NCBI GenBank assembly: GCA_017506865.1
Contig: JAFCMP010000013.1
Span: forward strand, 496,001 to 560,000
Reading direction: 5' to 3'
Length of the DNA: 64,000 bases
Origin: Tribonema minus
Lineage: Eukaryota; Sar; Xanthophyceae; Tribonematales; Tribonemataceae
The position numbers were made by a program, and so were the translations under genes. The notes below the pieces were generated by a model, which was given only the letters and a program-made list of their open reading frames with translations, was not told where the DNA came from and did no database searches. Position 1 is the stretch's first letter, and each line of letters opens with the position of its first letter. Shown here piece after piece: positions 12,001 through 23,075 of the stretch.

Positions 12001-15000
12001 GGTGCTCCTCTCCCGCCGCCATCATCTCTAACCCTACTCACTCACCTCAACCCTAACCTCCACCGCAATATCTCGCAGGTGCTCAACAGTCTGTCACATG
12101 CGCTGCTCCTCTCCCGCTGCCGCCAACTCTAACCCTACTAACTTCCCTCAACCCTAACTCTAACCTCACCCGCATCATCTCGCAGGTGCTCAACAGCCTG
12201 TCGCACGCGCTGGGCTTCATCATGTCCATCATCGGGACCATTCTGCTCATGTCGGAAGCGTCGGGGCCGGAGCGCTCTCCGGTGCAGTTCTGGGCATGCG
12301 CCGTCTTCAGCACCAGCCTCATGATCCTGTACCTCAGCAGCACGGTGAGAGAGAGTGCACTCATGGTCAGCAGTGCTCACCGATGCGGTATTGCAATGCG
12401 TTGCTGCGCTGCTGCCAGCGTGGCGGCTGTGCGGTGCACGGCGCACCATTGTCATTACCTGCATGCCCTACAGATGGACGCTCTGGGTCTGCCTTTCAAG
12501 CCCTTGCGTGCGTTGCGACTGCTCTGCTAGCGCGCGTTGAGAAGCATCACACCAACTGTCACGTTGTCCACTGTCAAGTGGTCGCAGCGTCTTCGCTTTA
12601 ACCTGCCATCACGCGCTGCGACCGCCCTGCCAGCGATCGGCGAGGAGTCAAACTATCAAGTCGGCGCAGTCCCTTGGTCCACCCTTCGATTTGTCGTCCC
12701 TCATTGCTGCCAGCACCTTTTCGGTCATCCCTTGCAGGGCACACGGACGCACGGAGAACGCGCAGCACCCAACCGTGCGCTCTGTGTGTCCTTTTTAAGT
12801 GTTTTTGGGGTTGAGGCCCCTGGAGTGTCGCTTGAACCAGGAGTTTTGGAACCAGCAGCAGCACCTCCAGCGCCGCAGCCGGACCGCGACTTACACCGAT
12901 ACACCCCTCTTTTACCCCCCCTTATCCCCCTCCCCCCCCCACTCGCAGCTTTTCCACATATTCTTCATGATACCGCACGTGCTGGACCACAACTTACATC
13001 AACACCCCCCTCGTTCGCCCTCCCTTACCCCCCCCCCCCCCCCCTTAACCCCCGTCCCCCACTCGCAGTTGTTCCACTCCTTCTTCATGATACCGCACGT
13101 GCCAGACGACGACTTACATCACTACCCCCCTTGCTCTGGCCTCCCTACCCCCCCCCCCCCCCCTCCCCCCTCTTTGTTCCATTCCTTCTTCATGATACCT
13201 CACGCGCCAGACCACAACATCAACACACACCCTGTTCTGCCCTTCCCTAACCTCCCCCTCCCCCCTCCTTCCTGCAGCTGTTCCACTCCTTCTTCGTAGT
13301 ACCGCACGTGGCCTACATCCTCCAGATTGCGGACCACGTGGCCATCTACCTGCTCATCGCCGGCAGTTACACGCCGTTTCTCATGATAGGGCTGCACGGC
13401 TCAACGATCGGCGGCGTGGTGGTGGTCGTGGAGTGGGTGGCAGCGCTCGTCGGCAGCATCTTCAGCATCAGCTGCGACTTGAAGTCCAGGTAACTTCTAT
13501 GCTGTACTTCCTGTTGTCTTCTGTAACTTCTACTGGATTACTTTTGAAGTTGTTGTGTTGTTATGACTGGTGTGGGCTCTGCTGAGGTGGGTCGCCGCGC
13601 TCGTCGGCAGCATCTTCAGCATCAGCTGCAACTGGAAGCTCAGGTATGTGTGCACTTCAACAAGCACGGCTTGAATTCACCGAGTGCTATTATTGCTGGT
13701 GTTGGCGCTCGAGAAGTAAGTCAGTGCCCTAGCCGGCGGCATCTTGGGCTGTGCATGAGCTCCAACGAACAAGACTTGTAATTCATGAATTGTTGCTGTT
13801 AGTGCTGTTGGCACTCGAGAAGCGAGTCGCCGCCCTGGTCTGCAGCATCTTTCAACATGAACACCATGGTTGTGGAGCTGACACTGTGCCTGGACATGAT
13901 TTTTTCTTTTGCACTGACGACCCACCCACCTTTCATCATGCCACTAGTTTTCCGCACCTGCTGCCCATTTAATCTCGTGTGCAGCTCTATCATGGTGATT
14001 GAGGTGCCACTGTACCTCAACCTGGGCTCAGCCACTTCTTCCTGAGCTGAGCGCCATATATGCATCACGCCGTTTGTGTTTTTCCGCACCTTCTGCCCAT
14101 GTAATCTCGCGTGCAGCTCCACCATGGTCGTGGAGCTGACACTGTAACTGGGCACTGCACCCATAATGCCGTTTTTACTTTTCCGCGCCTGCTGCCCACT
14201 TAATCTCGCGACCATGGTTGTGGAGCTCACCGTGTATTTGGGCATAATGTCCGATTTGGTTTTTGCACTGACCACCCACCAGCCTATCGCCATGCCATTG
14301 TTTTTCCCGCACCTGCTGTGCATTATATCTTGTGTGCAGCTCCACGATAGTGGTTGAGCTGACACTGTACCTGGGCACTGCACCTTTCATTATACCATTA
14401 CTGTGTCGCACCTGCTCTGCATTTCATCTCGTGTGCGCTCTCATGCCATCACTTTATTACTTTGCCGCACCTGCTGTGCACCTCATCTCGTGTGCAGCTC
14501 CACGATGGTGGTCGAGCTGACGCTGTACCTGGGCTCAGCAACTCCTTCCTGAGCTGAGCGCCCGAATTTTTCATCGCGCCGTTTTATTTCCTTCCGCACC
14601 TTCAGCCCATTTCATGGACATGAATCAAATCGTAGAGTTCTAGGTGACGAGGTGTGGTCTGCCGCACATACCTTTCACCAATCACCGTGGTCGCCGCTGC
14701 TTTAATCTCGTGTGCAGCTCCACGATGGTGGTCGAGCTGACTCTGTACCTGGGCATGGGGCTGGCAGTGCTCACCATGTGGACGGAAGTGGCGGCGGCAT
14801 TCGTGCCGCAGTGCCTGTACCTGCTTGTGGGCGGCGGCGCCGCATATGTAGTTGGCGTCGTCTTCTTTGTCATTGGCGAGACGGTGAGCAATCTGACCGC
14901 TGCTCAAGTACAGGCGTTGAAGGACACTTCAATATGCCTTGTTTAATTAATACCTTTTGGTGCACACGACCTGCGATTCCAAGCATTCGTGCCGCAGTGC

Positions 15001-15820
15001 CTGTACTTCTTTGTGGGCGGCGGAGCCACATACGTCGTCTTTTTCGTCGTTGGTGAGACGGCGAGAGGCTGAGCATGGCATTATGCGCACCCCTAACCCT
15101 AGCCCTGACATGACCCTACACCCTGAACCCAATGCGGAGTGCATTCATAGTTACATGCATACAGACATACAAGCAGCTGGTTGAACTTGTGTCAAGTACG
15201 TCGTTGGCGTCGTCTTCTTTGTCATTGGCGAGACGGTGAGAGGCTGAGCATGAACGATGACATGAACTGCGATCCATGTCCTCATCTTGGCAACGAGTAA
15301 TTCCCGCATGCGCTTGCAGCATACACTTCTCTAACTCTTTTCTGTGCGCCGTGCTTGACGCTTTGTTAGTGCAACACCGTAAATGCAAGCGTCATGTGCG
15401 GTTGCAACTGCTTTCTTCCGTCGTGTTTTGCATGCCTGCAGAACGGCATTGGGTTGCCAGTTGATATTGTAGCAGTTTGTCTGCCGTTTGCACAGCTCGC
15501 CAAGTGTGAGATCACATGCAACGTCGCCCCCTCCGCGCACGCGTTCACATGCGCACAAGTTGCGACTTGACAGCACCACACTCTTTGACGCTCCGCAATG
15601 CAGCAACGCTTAACAGTACATTTTTCAAACTGAAGCTCAAGTGCTCGCCTGCCCTCTCTTCCCCTCCCCCTTTCCCCCCCCCCCCCAGATCCCCATCTAC
15701 CACGTCTTCTGGCACCTGTTTGTGATTGTGGCCAGCTGCATGCACTGGTTTGCCATCTACCTGTACCTGGCCGGCGCACCTCTCGCTGCTGTGTGTGAGG
15801 CTGCGCACTTGGCAAAGTGA
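6038..15820 (+). CDS. Leucine-rich repeat protein fused to a hemolysin-III/PAQR seven-helix domain
   Basis: Eight exons join in phase: 6038-6411, 7383-7551, 9218-9363, 10861-10951, 12186-12344, 13278-13489, 14718-14883 and 15689-15820, giving 482 residues. Residues 1 to about 75 are acidic and low-complexity. About 122-230 are RI/NLRC3-like LRRs ([51 protein letters not shown]). From 261 the PAQR core begins: [10 protein letters not shown], then LSSTLFHSFF, then [16 protein letters not shown], and finally [15 protein letters not shown]. His316, His444 and His448 match the three zinc-ligand histidines of PAQR/adiponectin receptors, and Asp332 the conserved acidic residue. The protein should be an integral membrane protein with a soluble LRR head; the ligand is unknown. 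The start could also be Met17. An alternative in-phase piece at 7023-7106 may be an extra LRR exon or a decayed copy. Confidence 0.82.
6455..6790 (+). repeat. Decaying copies of the 3' end of LRR-PAQR exon 1
   Basis: Three diverged direct copies of the last 70 or so bases of exon 1 lie just downstream of its donor: about 6462-6540, 6585-6655 and 6722-6790. Each repeats the segment around ATCATGCAGCCGACGCG. The first two end in a donor-like site (CGTACGGTGGGTGCG and GCACAGTGAGAG). The third has lost it. Confidence 0.8.
7023..7106 (+). CDS. Optional LRR exon or degenerate exon copy in intron 1 of the LRR-PAQR gene
   Basis: This piece has acceptor GCCGCAG, an open frame reading [20 protein letters not shown] across the junction, and a usable donor GTACGC. 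It would add 28 residues in phase between exon 1 and the 7383 exon. It shares its first 25 or so bases with the 7383 exon, and other introns here carry decayed copies of the following exon's 5' edge in the same position. It may therefore be a ghost that happens to stay open. Confidence 0.4.
7585..7995 (+). repeat. Decaying copies of the 3' end of the 7383-7551 LRR exon
   Basis: Direct copies at about 7591-7700, 7829-7876 and 7950-7990 repeat the exon end that encodes the [15 protein letters not shown] segment. The first is over 100 bp and very similar to the exon, the second keeps about 45 bp with a GTGCGTAC donor, and the third is strongly eroded. Similarity falls with distance from the exon. 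Confidence 0.8.
8450..9060 (+). repeat. Decaying copies of the 5' end of the 9218 LRR exon
   Basis: At least four copies of the acceptor region and first codons of the exon precede it: about 8456-8492, 8615-8665, 8825-8870 and 9005-9050. Each contains variants of CTGCAACTGCAG followed by CTGGCGGAGAGC and GAGCCTGAC. The reading frame closes or drifts in all of them, so only the last, at 9218, supplies a full LRR exon. Confidence 0.8.
9470..9860 (+). repeat. Decaying copies of the 3' end of the 9218-9363 LRR exon
   Basis: Copies at about 9478-9535, 9617-9665 and 9797-9853 repeat GAGACGCTGCAGCACCTC and the AGCAGAAACGC segment, each ending at a GGxTTCAG|GTGC-type donor. They sit in the intron directly after the exon, separated by unrelated sequence. 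Confidence 0.8.
10280..10780 (+). repeat. Decaying copies of the 5' end of the 10861 exon
   Basis: Four copies of the acceptor plus first 40 or so bases of the exon lie upstream, at about 10291-10330, 10485-10530, 10602-10645 and 10729-10775. Each contains a variant of CATCAACRCGCTGCAGCAGAAG, and most are followed by GACCCTAGTGTTAGGG-like units. Only the copy at 10861 runs on into a donor in frame. Confidence 0.8.
12940..13220 (+). repeat. Decaying copies of the 5' end of PAQR exon 13278
   Basis: Three copies of the region around TTCCACTCCTTCTTCATGAT lie at about 12951-12985, 13072-13105 and 13176-13215, spaced by poly-C tracts. The true exon has GTAGTACCGCACGTG where the copies have ATGATACCGCACGTG. 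Confidence 0.8.
13580..15250 (+). repeat. Ghost copies flanking PAQR exons 13278-13489 and 14718-14883
   Basis: Three kinds are mixed here. Copies of the end of the 13278 exon lie at about 13586-13645, 13707-13775 and 13815-13855. Copies of the start of the 14718 exon, around TCCACCATGGTCGTGGAGCTGA, lie at about 13858-13895, 14112-14150, 14211-14250, 14336-14375 and 14495-14545. Copies of the end of the 14718 exon lie at about 14985-15066 and 15190-15246. The interval at 14608-14700 is instead a copy of a dispersed repeat. Confidence 0.78.
14618..14702 (+). repeat. Dispersed repeat, copy B
   Basis: This copy has diverged blocks GAATCAAATCGTAGAG, AGGTGACGAGGTGTGG and CACCGTGGTCGCCGCTGCT. It lies in an intron of the LRR-PAQR gene, in sense orientation, immediately before the acceptor of exon 14718. 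Confidence 0.65.
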
Positions 15821-18605
15821 CAGCTCGGCATTTACAGTTGAAGTTCCGATACGAACAAGGCCATGCCATGGGAGGGGCAGAGGTGAGAGGGACTCGGTGT
15901 ATGTCATGGCGTGACGTGTGTGAGCATGTCTCAATGGAGAGGATGGCTGGGGTGTACAGCATTCTGAGGACCTAAACAGCCAGAGCTGGGGCTGAGGGTC
16001 AAGCATCAAAAGTATCTTTGCCTGGTCAGTGCATCACTTGCATGTGTGTGTGTACACACACCATGAGGCTACAGATGCATTGAGTGATGATGGCTCTGAG
16101 CTAGGCAATGCATCGACGCTGGCAAGAAACTGCTGATTTGAACACCGTGCCCCCGCTAATAAATTGAACATGCACATGGCATTCTAGCAGCAGTGGTGAT
16201 GTTCACCAGGGCTGCCTTTAAACGCGTGCAGGCGCTCAACAGCTGCGTAGGCAGGTATGCTGCAATGACCTTCTACCATATCATACCCAGCTGCACCGTT
16301 CCTGGATCTCATTGCCACCATGGTGTGGTGTGAGAGTGCTCTTCACCTATGTGTTGGCGAAGTGACGGCTCAGAAGTTAAAGCTGCAGCTACTGTACGTG
16401 CATGCATGCATGCAGCCGCTATAAAACGCGCAGGGATCTCATTGTAACCAGGTGTCTGAGGAGCATTGCTTTTGAACATTTGGAAGAGCCCAAGACATAT
16501 GCAGGCGGTATAATGCACCGTACCTTAACCTAACTTCACCCGACCCGAATGTCAGGCCCCTGCACATGTGCGCATGATGACTCATGTCGCACTTTACTGT
16601 CACAGTGCTCGGCGAAGTGCTGTTGTGGGTGCCGCTGGTCCTGTCTCTTACGTCAGCAGCTTTTCCCTCTGACAGTTTCACGCATGTTGAACAGCACGCC
16701 ACGTTGCACGCGCCGCTGTCTCTGGCATTGCAGCGTCGCCTCTTCTGCTGAGCGCTGAGCGAGCCCTGCGCGTGTGACCGCCGCGCTGCAACCGCCAACG
16801 ACAAGAGTCAACTGCAAGGGACTGCTACCATGCCTCCTTGAACTGATGCAGAACAAAGAGGGATGGGGTTTTGCCAGCCCCTAGCTGAGACATTTTGTGG
16901 CCAATCCATCAGTGCTTGCAGCTGATCAGTCAGAACATCATGACTCTTCCACGCTACACGAAGCTGTGTATACACCAGCCCATGGGCATGCTGCCGCCGC
17001 TTGCAGGGTTGGGGTTTGGCGGAGAGGGGGGGGCAACTTGTAACGTCAAGGCCCAATCGCAACCGCCTTGCTGCCGGTGCGAGTGCCGTCGCTGCTGCTA
17101 GTGCTACAGGATGTGCATACGTTTACACGTGCTTGAATTGGAGGGCCACCAACTTCAAGTTGAAGCCTGGAAATGGCCCCTAGCGTGCTGTTCTCCCCCA
17201 CGGACAACTGAAGCGCATGCGCTGGCGGTACGCCTTTAATATCACAATTGCGCTCCGTGATGATCATGCCAACTACATGCGTGCTGGTTTCCACTGCATT
17301 TTGGCGGAATGTGTGCTGGTGTGCTGAGTGGAATGCTTGTTCTGTTGCCCATGTGGAGGGGCTGTTGGAGTACGTTCGGGCATCGAGACGTGCGTCATGC
17401 GCACCAATCACAATGCAATGGACAGACAATCATCTCGCCAGCTCGTGGTAAAGCGAGGCAGGAGGCATGTTTGTATGGCTGACAACTCCGAGGTCACATT
17501 TCCACACTGTGTCTGGCATTCAGTTGGCTGCCGCTGCTTGCGTTCCAATTTCACTGGGTACAGCACTAAGGAGCATGCGCTTGGCTTCGTCCGCAATGCT
17601 CCGTGCGTCACAGGCCTGGACCTAATGACCCATACTTGGGCGATGTAGCTGAATACTACGCGCTGACCAACTCTCGTCATTTCCTGCACTGCGCTGAGAT
17701 GAGACTGGTGCTCACGGCGCCAAGGCTTGGACTTCTTATGTGGAGGTCTTTGCTGATATGCTTGACTTGACGGAGGCATTGCAACATTGGACCCCAAAAG
17801 CATGAGGTGCTTGAACACACTGATATGCTGACTTGATTGATGCAGTACACGTTATTTGGTCTGATCTGCTGACGTGCTTGTCCAGTCATGACTTGATTGA
17901 GGCACTGGACCGCGCATGCGATTGTGCTGCTGAGTTGGCTGAGGCGCGTGGAAACCCACTGACGTGCTGACTTCATTGATGCATAGCTACGGTTTGATGC
18001 TGACAAGCGTTCGACTGGCAGCACCATGCTATCAGGGTCCAATGTAATAGTTGCAATGCCTCAATCAAGTCAAGCATATGTGTTATGACCGCAGTTCAGT
18101 CTCACATCAGGCAAATCACAGAAGGTCTAAGCACTGCATGGCTCAAACCCGACATGTTCGTTGCTGCTTAGTTGGGGTCATAGACTGGGACTCTGACTCA
18201 ATAAGTTGCTGATGGTCCGACATGCTTGGGCAGATGAGGGTGCCAGAGCACTGAGCATACCGATCTTGCGCACATGCACACAGTTTCAACTGCCAGTAAA
18301 TCCGTGCGCGGCGTCACCGCTGTTCCAATGTGTCTCTGCTGTGTCAACTCTGCTGTGTCAACTGGCACTTGGCTGTGCAACCGCGACAAGCTGTGAACAG
18401 TGTGCACGCACCATGGCCCACTGTACATGTGCCACGTTCAGTCACCTGCAATGGCAACGGCAACGGCAACGCATCCGCGCGTGCATTTCATGTCGTCGCA
18501 CGGTACATCGCACTGCACATCAAGCGGCGAGTCCGCATCTTGAGAGAAAAGAAAGGATCGACTGCGAATGCCTGGCATGTCTTTCTTGAGTGCGCGCGCG
18601 CGCAA
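15821..18605. other. Intergenic stretch without supported genes
   Basis: No exon chain could be assembled. A short plus-strand frame at about 16600-16752 encodes a hydrophobic run (VLLWVPLVLSLTSA) preceded by a plausible acceptor, but no partner exon or family match was visible. Motifs common in the introns (GTGCTCAGC, ACTTCAAG) are also present, so this could include unrecognised intron sequence. Confidence 0.4.
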
Positions 18606-20375
18606 TCAGCCCTTCTCGCAGGCGCACGGGCACCCCAGCTCGTGCAGCTTCCTGATGTGATGCGCCGACGGCAGCAGCTTCTCGCACGTAGCGAACGTCC
18701 ACCCGCTGCCGAACGGGCAGCCGAGCCGCACCGCCCTCAGCGCCTCAAACCCGCTGAGCGCGTGCTCCTCCACCAGCTGGCTCAGGTCGCGCGGCCAGCG
18801 CGCGCCGCTCGACAGCATCCACGCAATGGCCGCCTCCACCTCGGGGCCGCGGCACTTCTGGAGGGCGAAGGCGAGGTGGGCGTCGCGCTGCGCGGCGGAC
18901 GACCACTCCCACACGCCCGCGCCGATGAGCCACTGCAGCGCTTCCGGCGTCGTGCCGCCGTCCCTGAGGCCCTTCGAGACGAGGTCCGCGTCGACGGTCA
19001 CGCCGCGCGCGCGGAGGAGCTCGAGGTTCGCGGCGAGCCCGGACACCGCGGCAAAGTACCAGCTGGCCTCCGTGAACTTGAGGCCCTGGGCCAGCAGGAG
19101 CTGTAAGGCGTCGTGCGCGCCGTCGGCAAGCGCGTGGTCGACCAGCGAGCGCGAGTCCGCAATCTCCTCAAACACCTGCTCCTCGTCGTCATCGGAGTCG
19201 GCAGAGTCCACCAGCTCTCCGAAGAGGACCGCGCCGTCTCCGAAGAGCCACTTGAGCGTATCCATGCTGCACTTCTCTATCGCCTCGTGGCAGAGGGCCG
19301 TCCTCAGCCACGCGGGCCACGACCCTCACGGAGTGAACTGCTGCGAGATCCACACGAGGGCCGGCCCGCTGTCGCCGCCCGCAGCCGCCCCGCAGCACAT
19401 CCTCACCAGGTCCATCCTGTCAAGAGCAACCGCGCTGCAAGCGCAGATGTACTGCAGGAGCCCCACTCTGCAGGCCTGAGAGGCGCCGAGGAAAAAGTTC
19501 AGATCTAGGGGAATCCCCGCCTCCACGGCGATCTCGACCATCTCTACCGAACCTGTCGCGCCTACCTGCCAGTGGAATGGCGCCACACAGACGCCGCTTT
19601 CCAGCGCGAAACGGAATGTGTCTGGCGAGTGCAGCGCCGCGTGCGCGGATGTAGCGCAGAAGTGGGGGTAGTACGGCCGATCCAGAGCGCGCTCCGCCAG
19701 GACCCTCAGGTAGACGGCGCGGATCATCCTGCTGGTAGGAGCGATGAAGCCCCAGTAGCCGCTGCCCAGCGCCGTCAGCACCGTCTCGCAGATCACTGGA
19801 TCGTAGAGGATGCATTCGCCTTGCGCCGTCGCACGGCGTTTCTCGCTTTGCGCCGTTGCGTCGCCGCCGCCGCCGCCGCCGCTGCCGCGCTGGCGGCAGC
19901 AAGCGTCTTCGGTGAGTCTCAGCTTCGAAAGCAAGCTATCAGCAGCCATCAGCAGGCATTCACAACGGGAGTCATCGCATGGCGAGACGTGTCTGACCAC
20001 CGCCGCCACAGCGAGAATTTCCTGCTTGACCAGGGGCAGGCCGCGCTCCATGGCCGCGAGATCTGCACAAATTCAGGGAAAGCAACGAAGGCTGGAGCTG
20101 TGTGTACAGACCCGCGTACTCAGGCATTGGTGATGGGACCACTGAGGCTTTTGTACGAAATATAATTCGCAAGTCGTCGCACTGGCATTTGCAAGTCGTC
20201 GCACTGGCAAAAAATGGACCATTAAACTAACTACGAATCTACAGTCTTCACTTATTTCACTTACCTCGCGCTCGCTGGGCGCCATGCTCGATCCCGGCAG
20301 CGGCATGAGGTCATAATTTGCATTTATCCTCGCCACTTGGCGCTCCAGCAACCGTATATTGTCTCTTCTTTTCAT
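18606..20375 (-). pseudogene. Ankyrin-like repeat gene interrupted by an in-frame stop
   Basis: A long minus-strand frame runs from Met at 20051 to the stop at 18606-18608, broken only by one TGA at 19326-19328. Codons before and after the TGA are in the same frame, and the sequence just past it (AWLRTALCHEAIEKCSMDTL) is ordinary ankyrin-like helix. The N-terminal part has a helical segment (VICETVLTALGSGYWGFIAP) typical of algal ankyrin proteins, followed by degenerate repeats of the GPEVEAAIAWMLSSGARWP kind. A putative first exon, 20375-20265 (37 codons starting MKRRDNIRLLERQ, donor GTAAGT), does not join the main frame in phase. A stop plus a phase clash suggest a decayed gene. Alternatives: two separate genes starting at 20051 and 19265, or stop readthrough. 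Confidence 0.65.
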
Positions 20376-20402
20376 TGCGTTCTTTTCTAAAGTGCAAAAC
20401 AA

Positions 20403-21023
20403 ACAACTTCAAAGTTTTGAACCTTAAAATCAGCTTGAAGTTGTCTTGTGCGCATGAAACGAAACACAACGCCGATGTAACCGATGTAACCGCCAAGTAG
20501 CGGACATTGCCGAGAACACCCTGATACGTGCTATGAAAGTGGTGGGTCTGAACTCCCCCCGTACCAAATGATTGTGACAGAAACAGGAACCGGTGCTATC
20601 CTAACAGTCTTCCCACATCTCATTGCACGTCCTTGCCTTTTGTTGTGAATCATGAAGCATTGTCTTTGTTTACAAGTGCACCTACATCGCTGACCTGCAT
20701 CACACGCAGAGGCCAGAGGCCAAACGGAGAGTGGGTTGGGGCATGCCGTCCATACTGATCGTGTGGCATGTCTCACCATTAAAATCAAGAAAAAAATGGC
20801 CGCAATCACACTGCATGCTCTTTGAATGGCACCAACAGAGCGCCAGGTTGAGATCAAAAAAGCTGAATTTGACATGTAAGCGCAGCGCCAGGTTGATATC
20901 AAAATCAAAACGCTGATTTTGTCATGTAAGCGGACACCCGCCCTCCCCCTCCACACACTCATGCACACAAATCGTGCTGGCTAGAACACCATCATCACAT
21001 CTCGTTTAACACATGACAGCAGC

Positions 21024-21054
<31 letters not shown>

Positions 21055-21419
21055 ACAACAGTGCCAGATGTATGAAAAAAAGTGCTTCAAGCATGATAGT
21101 AAGTCTTGATGCATTATAGTCTGAATTGGACGCGTGACCCGCTGAAAGCAGGACGCAGTGGAGCAGAGGACGTAGCACACCACAGTCACGTCAACTCTGA
21201 CTGCTGTCGCGCTTGGCTGCGCCGGGTGCTTTCCGCTGTCCTAGCCGGCAGCGCATCAAGCGCACTGACGCGTCTACAGCACATGCAACTGCCGCACCGC
21301 ACCACTGCAATAGCCCCCTGGGGCAGCTGCCACCCTGTCTTGCCCGCAACATAACACGCACGGAGTCATGTTCTCGACGTTGCATCAGACGGCTGTCACG
21401 CCACGTTATATGCACAGAG
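20403..21419. other. Intergenic stretch with a CAG microsatellite
   Basis: This lies between the ankyrin-like pseudogene's 5' end and the stop codon of moaC. It contains a near-perfect (CAG)n/(CTG)n tract at about 21015-21060 and a short direct duplication at about 20838-20925 (GCGCCAGGTTGAxATCAAAA). No coding potential was supported. Confidence 0.5.
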
Positions 21420-22767
21420 TCACGTTTTTGACGGTGCATCAGCCGGCTGTCCCGCTCTGCTGTATGGGCGCTTCCCGCCCTCCTTCGCCAGCAGCTGCGT
21501 GCTCTCGATGACGATGTCGTGGCTCAGGCCCTTGAGCATGTCGTACACAGTGAGCGCTGCCACAGATGCGCCTGTCATGGCCTCCATCTCCACGCCCGTC
21601 TTGTGCGTCACGCGCACCGTGCAGTCGATCTGCGTGAGCGCGCAGCATACGCAATATATATCACATATGCAGGAGAGGGCAGAGTTCAGGATGGACAAGA
21701 CTTCATTGTGGTCGAAATGAACTGCTGACCTGTTGCAAGACAAAGTGGCACGCATCTCTGGCACACGCAAACAGCAACCTTGACAAAAACCTCAACAGCA
21801 TTGGCTGATGAGAAACGCAAGACATGGAGGTGAGGCCACAGGCACACAGCCTTGCAATGAGCACGGCGGCATAAGATGCTCCAGCAGGGCACACCGCTGA
21901 GAGCTCAAATCCAAGATCAGTATGCACGGTACTGATCTTTATCGCAACAGGCGCTCCTTCTTTGTTGACATCAGCAGTTCATCAGCAGTTCATGGCAAAC
22001 TATAGCCTTCGCAGTCCGCATGACACCTACTATTGGATAGAAAATTTGAGATTGAGGTCTCATCCTCTCGTGTACCCACCTGTATAACAAAGTTTCCTTC
22101 AGTGAGTTCCATGTCCACCTTGCAGTCCTCTATGGGCAGCGGATGACAGAATGGAATTAGACTGCTCGTATTCTTGGCTCCGAGGACCCCCGCAATGATG
22201 GCGGTTGTAAATATGGGCCCCTTCTTGCCCACCACCTCCCCCCCTACAACATTCATCTTATTGATGACATCTGGAGGCAGCCTCACTCGCGTTCGGGCAG
22301 TGGCTGATCTTCGTGAAGCGGTCTGTGGTCAGGGTGAGCCAAAACAATCAAGATAGAGTTGAAGTTTGAACAATAAATCCGAAACGATGCAAAGCCACCA
22401 CGTGCCAGTGCGAGAATTTTTCTGCGCAAACTCGATGCATGCGCTGATTCTCTTCATACGATTTATGCGCAGATCCTCAGCGGCATACAGATCCTGCGAC
22501 TTCTCAGATATGAGTATCCTCAAGTCGAATCTTCACCTTGTGCCCCACGTCCACCATCATGGGAGTTGTGCCATCGCTGCTGACATGAGTCGAGAGATCA
22601 TGAGTGTCGCTTCCTGCGCTGCTGCTGCCACCAATCCCAGCCCCGCTGTGACTACACCGCAGTGGATCTGGCCTGGTTGCAGGATTTAGCCACCAGGCAG
22701 TTTTGCTTGCGGTCTTGGTAGCAGCACTGGCAGCGGCCAACCTGCACAGCGAGGCTCTGCACAGCAT
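21420..22767 (-). CDS. moaC: Cyclic pyranopterin monophosphate synthase (MoaC/CNX3)
   Basis: Three exons join in phase 0: 22767-22537, 22322-22080 and 21629-21420, giving 227 residues. MoaC converts the GTP-derived 3',8-cyclo intermediate made by MoaA/CNX2 into cyclic pyranopterin monophosphate, the first stable molybdenum-cofactor intermediate. Family signatures are complete: MMVDVGHK at 70-77, [11 protein letters not shown] with His137, [13 protein letters not shown] at 168-180, and YDMLK at 187-191, covering the conserved catalytic His, Glu, Asp and Lys positions. The first 69 residues are extra relative to bacterial MoaC and begin [18 protein letters not shown], which is basic, Ser/Ala-rich and acid-free, consistent with a mitochondrial presequence; CNX3 is mitochondrial in plants. 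An in-frame upstream Met at 22809 is possible. The gene is divergent from an ankyrin-repeat gene. Confidence 0.93.
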
Positions 22768-23075
22768 TGCGCCTCGTTTTGGCAGCACGTAAGCAACTTG
22801 TGGGGGCACACGCGACCAGATTGAAAAAAGCGGCTAATCGGGAAGTTGAACTTTGCAAACTTCAGCTGCAGTTTGTAGCGTCGTTTTGCACTGCGACACA
22901 CACCTCGCAGCTAGATCGGCTGTTGATGCAAGTGTGCAGCAGCGGAACAGAGCTGCAGCTGCACCAGAGGAAGCCGCGCGTTTCCCTGGTGTCTGGCAGC
23001 ACGAGTTCAAGTTGCAGAACGGAACGCGAAGGCGAAGCGGAGTCATCGACGGCTGGTTGCCTCGGCATAGTCACC
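22768..23075. promoter_or_regulatory. Divergent intergenic region between moaC and the ankyrin-repeat gene
   Basis: The two predicted start codons, 22767 on the minus strand and 23076 on the plus strand, are 308 bp apart. Both promoters and 5' UTRs must lie here, or upstream exons must exist. No TATA box was recognised. The plus-strand frame stays open upstream to 22767, so the ankyrin-gene start could also lie further left and overlap moaC. Confidence 0.55.

Noticed and set aside
16600..16752. Hydrophobic plus-strand frame (VLLWVPLVLSLTSA)
   Set aside because: No partner exons or recognisable family. A single open stretch of this length is expected by chance.
21015..21060. CAG-repeat frame encoding poly-Leu, poly-Cys or poly-Gln
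   Set aside because: A microsatellite without surrounding coding sequence or splice sites.
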